Source: Verrucomicrobiota bacterium (lineage in GTDB: Bacteria > Verrucomicrobiota > Kiritimatiellia > JAAZAB01). From it: a stretch of DNA of 6,663 nucleotides. Below are positions 6,362 to 6,663 of this stretch, piece after piece. The stretch is from NCBI GenBank assembly GCA_018896395.1, contig JAHIMN010000129.1, positions 1 to 6,663 on the forward strand, read 5' to 3'. Below the pieces are notes generated by a model. It made no database searches. It saw only the letters and a program-made list of their open reading frames with translations, and was not told the DNA's origin. The translations under genes were made by a program, and so were the position numbers. Numbering within the stretch: the stretch's first letter is position 1; every line of letters starts with the position of its first letter.

Positions 6362-6369
6362 GCTATATT
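6341..6369 (+). promoter_or_regulatory. Sigma-70-type promoter of thrS
   Basis: The -35 box TTGACA (6341-6346) matches the consensus exactly. After a 17-bp spacer comes TATATT (6364-6369), five of six to the -10 consensus, preceded by TGC (6361-6363), an extended -10. Transcription should begin near 6376, giving a leader of about 140 nt before the thrS start. It is by far the best promoter in the window. Confidence 0.75.
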
Positions 6370-6386
6370 TCAATTCGCAATCCGTT

Positions 6387-6455
6387 CTTGCCACGTCGTC
6401 ACGCGCTCAGCGCGCGGCAAGTGGTCGCTTGCTACGGCTAAAGCCGGAGCGACAC
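6387..6455 (+). promoter_or_regulatory. thrS leader with two adjacent predicted hairpins
   Basis: Hairpin 1 pairs CTTGCC (6387-6392) with GGCAAG (6416-6421), with an inner CGCGC (6402-6406)/GCGCG (6410-6414) stem and a TCA loop. Hairpin 2 pairs GTG-TCGCT (6421-6423, 6425-6429) with AGCGACAC (6448-6455), with an inner CGGC-TAAA-GCCG tip (6435-6446). They share G6421, so they stack or compete. No T-box signature (the AGGGTGG-type antiterminator bulge) is seen. In E. coli ThrRS represses its own translation by binding tRNA-like leader hairpins; a similar role here is only a hypothesis. Hairpin 2 may instead be a dispersed genomic repeat. Confidence 0.4.
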
Positions 6456-6499
6456 GAAAAACCGGCACAGGGCTGGTAACGCAGTCTTTTGTTTTACGG

Positions 6500-6505
6500 A
6501 AGGAG
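6500..6505 (+). promoter_or_regulatory. Shine-Dalgarno AAGGAG for thrS
   Basis: AAGGAG lies 9 nt before the TTG at 6515 and settles that TTG as the start. The frame is open further upstream, but the residues encoded there do not resemble any ThrRS domain and no better start is present. Confidence 0.75.
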
Positions 6506-6514
6506 ATTTTTACT

Positions 6515-6663
6515 TTGGATTTAGAACGTGTGCGCCACAGCACGGCGCATGTTATGGCCGCCGCCGTCACGCGGCTGTTTGAGAACGTCCAGCTCGACAT
6601 CGGTCCGGCCACAGCGGACGGCTTCTACTACGATTTCGACCTGCCCCACCGGTTTACCCCGGA
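6515..6663 (+). CDS. thrS: Threonyl-tRNA synthetase, 5' part, without TGS domain
   Basis: Charges tRNA-Thr with threonine in the cytoplasm. Only the first 49 codons are in the window; the gene runs off the right edge. They read directly into the second (N2, tRNA-SAD) editing domain: HSTAHVM at 8-14, with the zinc/editing-site H-x3-H pair (H8, H12) equivalent to E. coli H73 and H77, then IGPATADGFYYDFDLP, a highly conserved stretch of this family. The roughly 60-residue N-terminal TGS domain found in E. coli ThrRS is absent; translation starts at a TTG with a well-placed AAGGAG. TGS-less ThrRS forms exist in other bacteria, so this may be a lineage trait and not damage. The gene has its own promoter and a structured leader, and is divergent from nth. 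Aminoacylation and anticodon-binding domains lie beyond the window. Confidence 0.92.
   Translation, partial: MDLERVRHSTAHVMAAAVTRLFENVQLDIGPATADGFYYDFDLPHRFTP

Noticed and set aside
6370..6612. An 80-codon minus-strand ORF across the thrS leader and start.
   Set aside because: It is antisense to conserved ThrRS codons and the leader hairpins, with no domain or ribosome site.
1..6663. CRISPR array, tRNA, rRNA or complete insertion sequence.
   Set aside because: No regularly spaced repeats, no cloverleaf or rRNA-like sequence and no transposase gene were found on either strand.

Overview
The window holds four complete protein genes, the start of a fifth, one short gene remnant and several repeats and regulatory sites. 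The genes are rlmN (+), an FAD-dependent 2-hydroxyacid dehydrogenase-like oxidase (+), a secreted carbohydrate-esterase-like protein of the AXE1/CE7 type (+), nth (endonuclease III, -) and, divergent from nth, the 5' end of thrS (+), which runs off the right edge. Coding DNA is GC-rich while several spacers are AT-rich. The mix of a TGS-less ThrRS, an exported CE7 esterase, an integron-integrase-like remnant and dispersed GGAATTT-type repeats suggests an uncultured bacterium, perhaps of the PVC superphylum (Kiritimatiellota/Lentisphaerota-like) or Omnitrophota. That placement is inference; nothing here proves it.

Left part (1-382): no intact gene. It contains a short hairpin of a dispersed-repeat type, a 12-bp GC palindrome, a small inverted repeat, and a 26-codon stretch that looks like the N-terminus of an integron-type tyrosine recombinase, cut off just before a tandem TTGGAATTT repeat. 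rlmN (383-1450) starts right after that repeat. The whole gap between rlmN and the FAD oxidase is a 143-bp AT-rich element with 32-bp imperfect inverted ends (1449-1591) made of the same GGAATTT units, so rlmN is bracketed by this repeat family.

Middle (1617-5385): the FAD oxidase is followed by a GC-rich hairpin, then by the esterase gene with its own good Shine-Dalgarno and a signal peptide. The two do not look translationally coupled. The esterase has an unrecognised ~340-residue N-terminal region in front of its CE7 domain.

Right part (5386-6663): a 234-bp spacer with no confident gene, then nth on the minus strand, convergent with the esterase gene. The 244-bp nth/thrS divergent region is the most structured piece of the window. 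It has a near-perfect 24-bp palindrome, three direct copies of TTG(G)CCGCAT, a near-consensus sigma-70 promoter (TTGACA, 17 bp, TATATT with TGn extension) interleaved with those copies, and a ~140-nt leader with two predicted hairpins before a TTG-initiated thrS. This looks like an operator array plus a structured leader, and is the best candidate for undescribed regulation. The rlmN, nth and thrS products are housekeeping (RNA modification, base-excision repair, translation). The two middle genes are metabolic or exported accessory functions, and I see no evidence that the five genes form one pathway.
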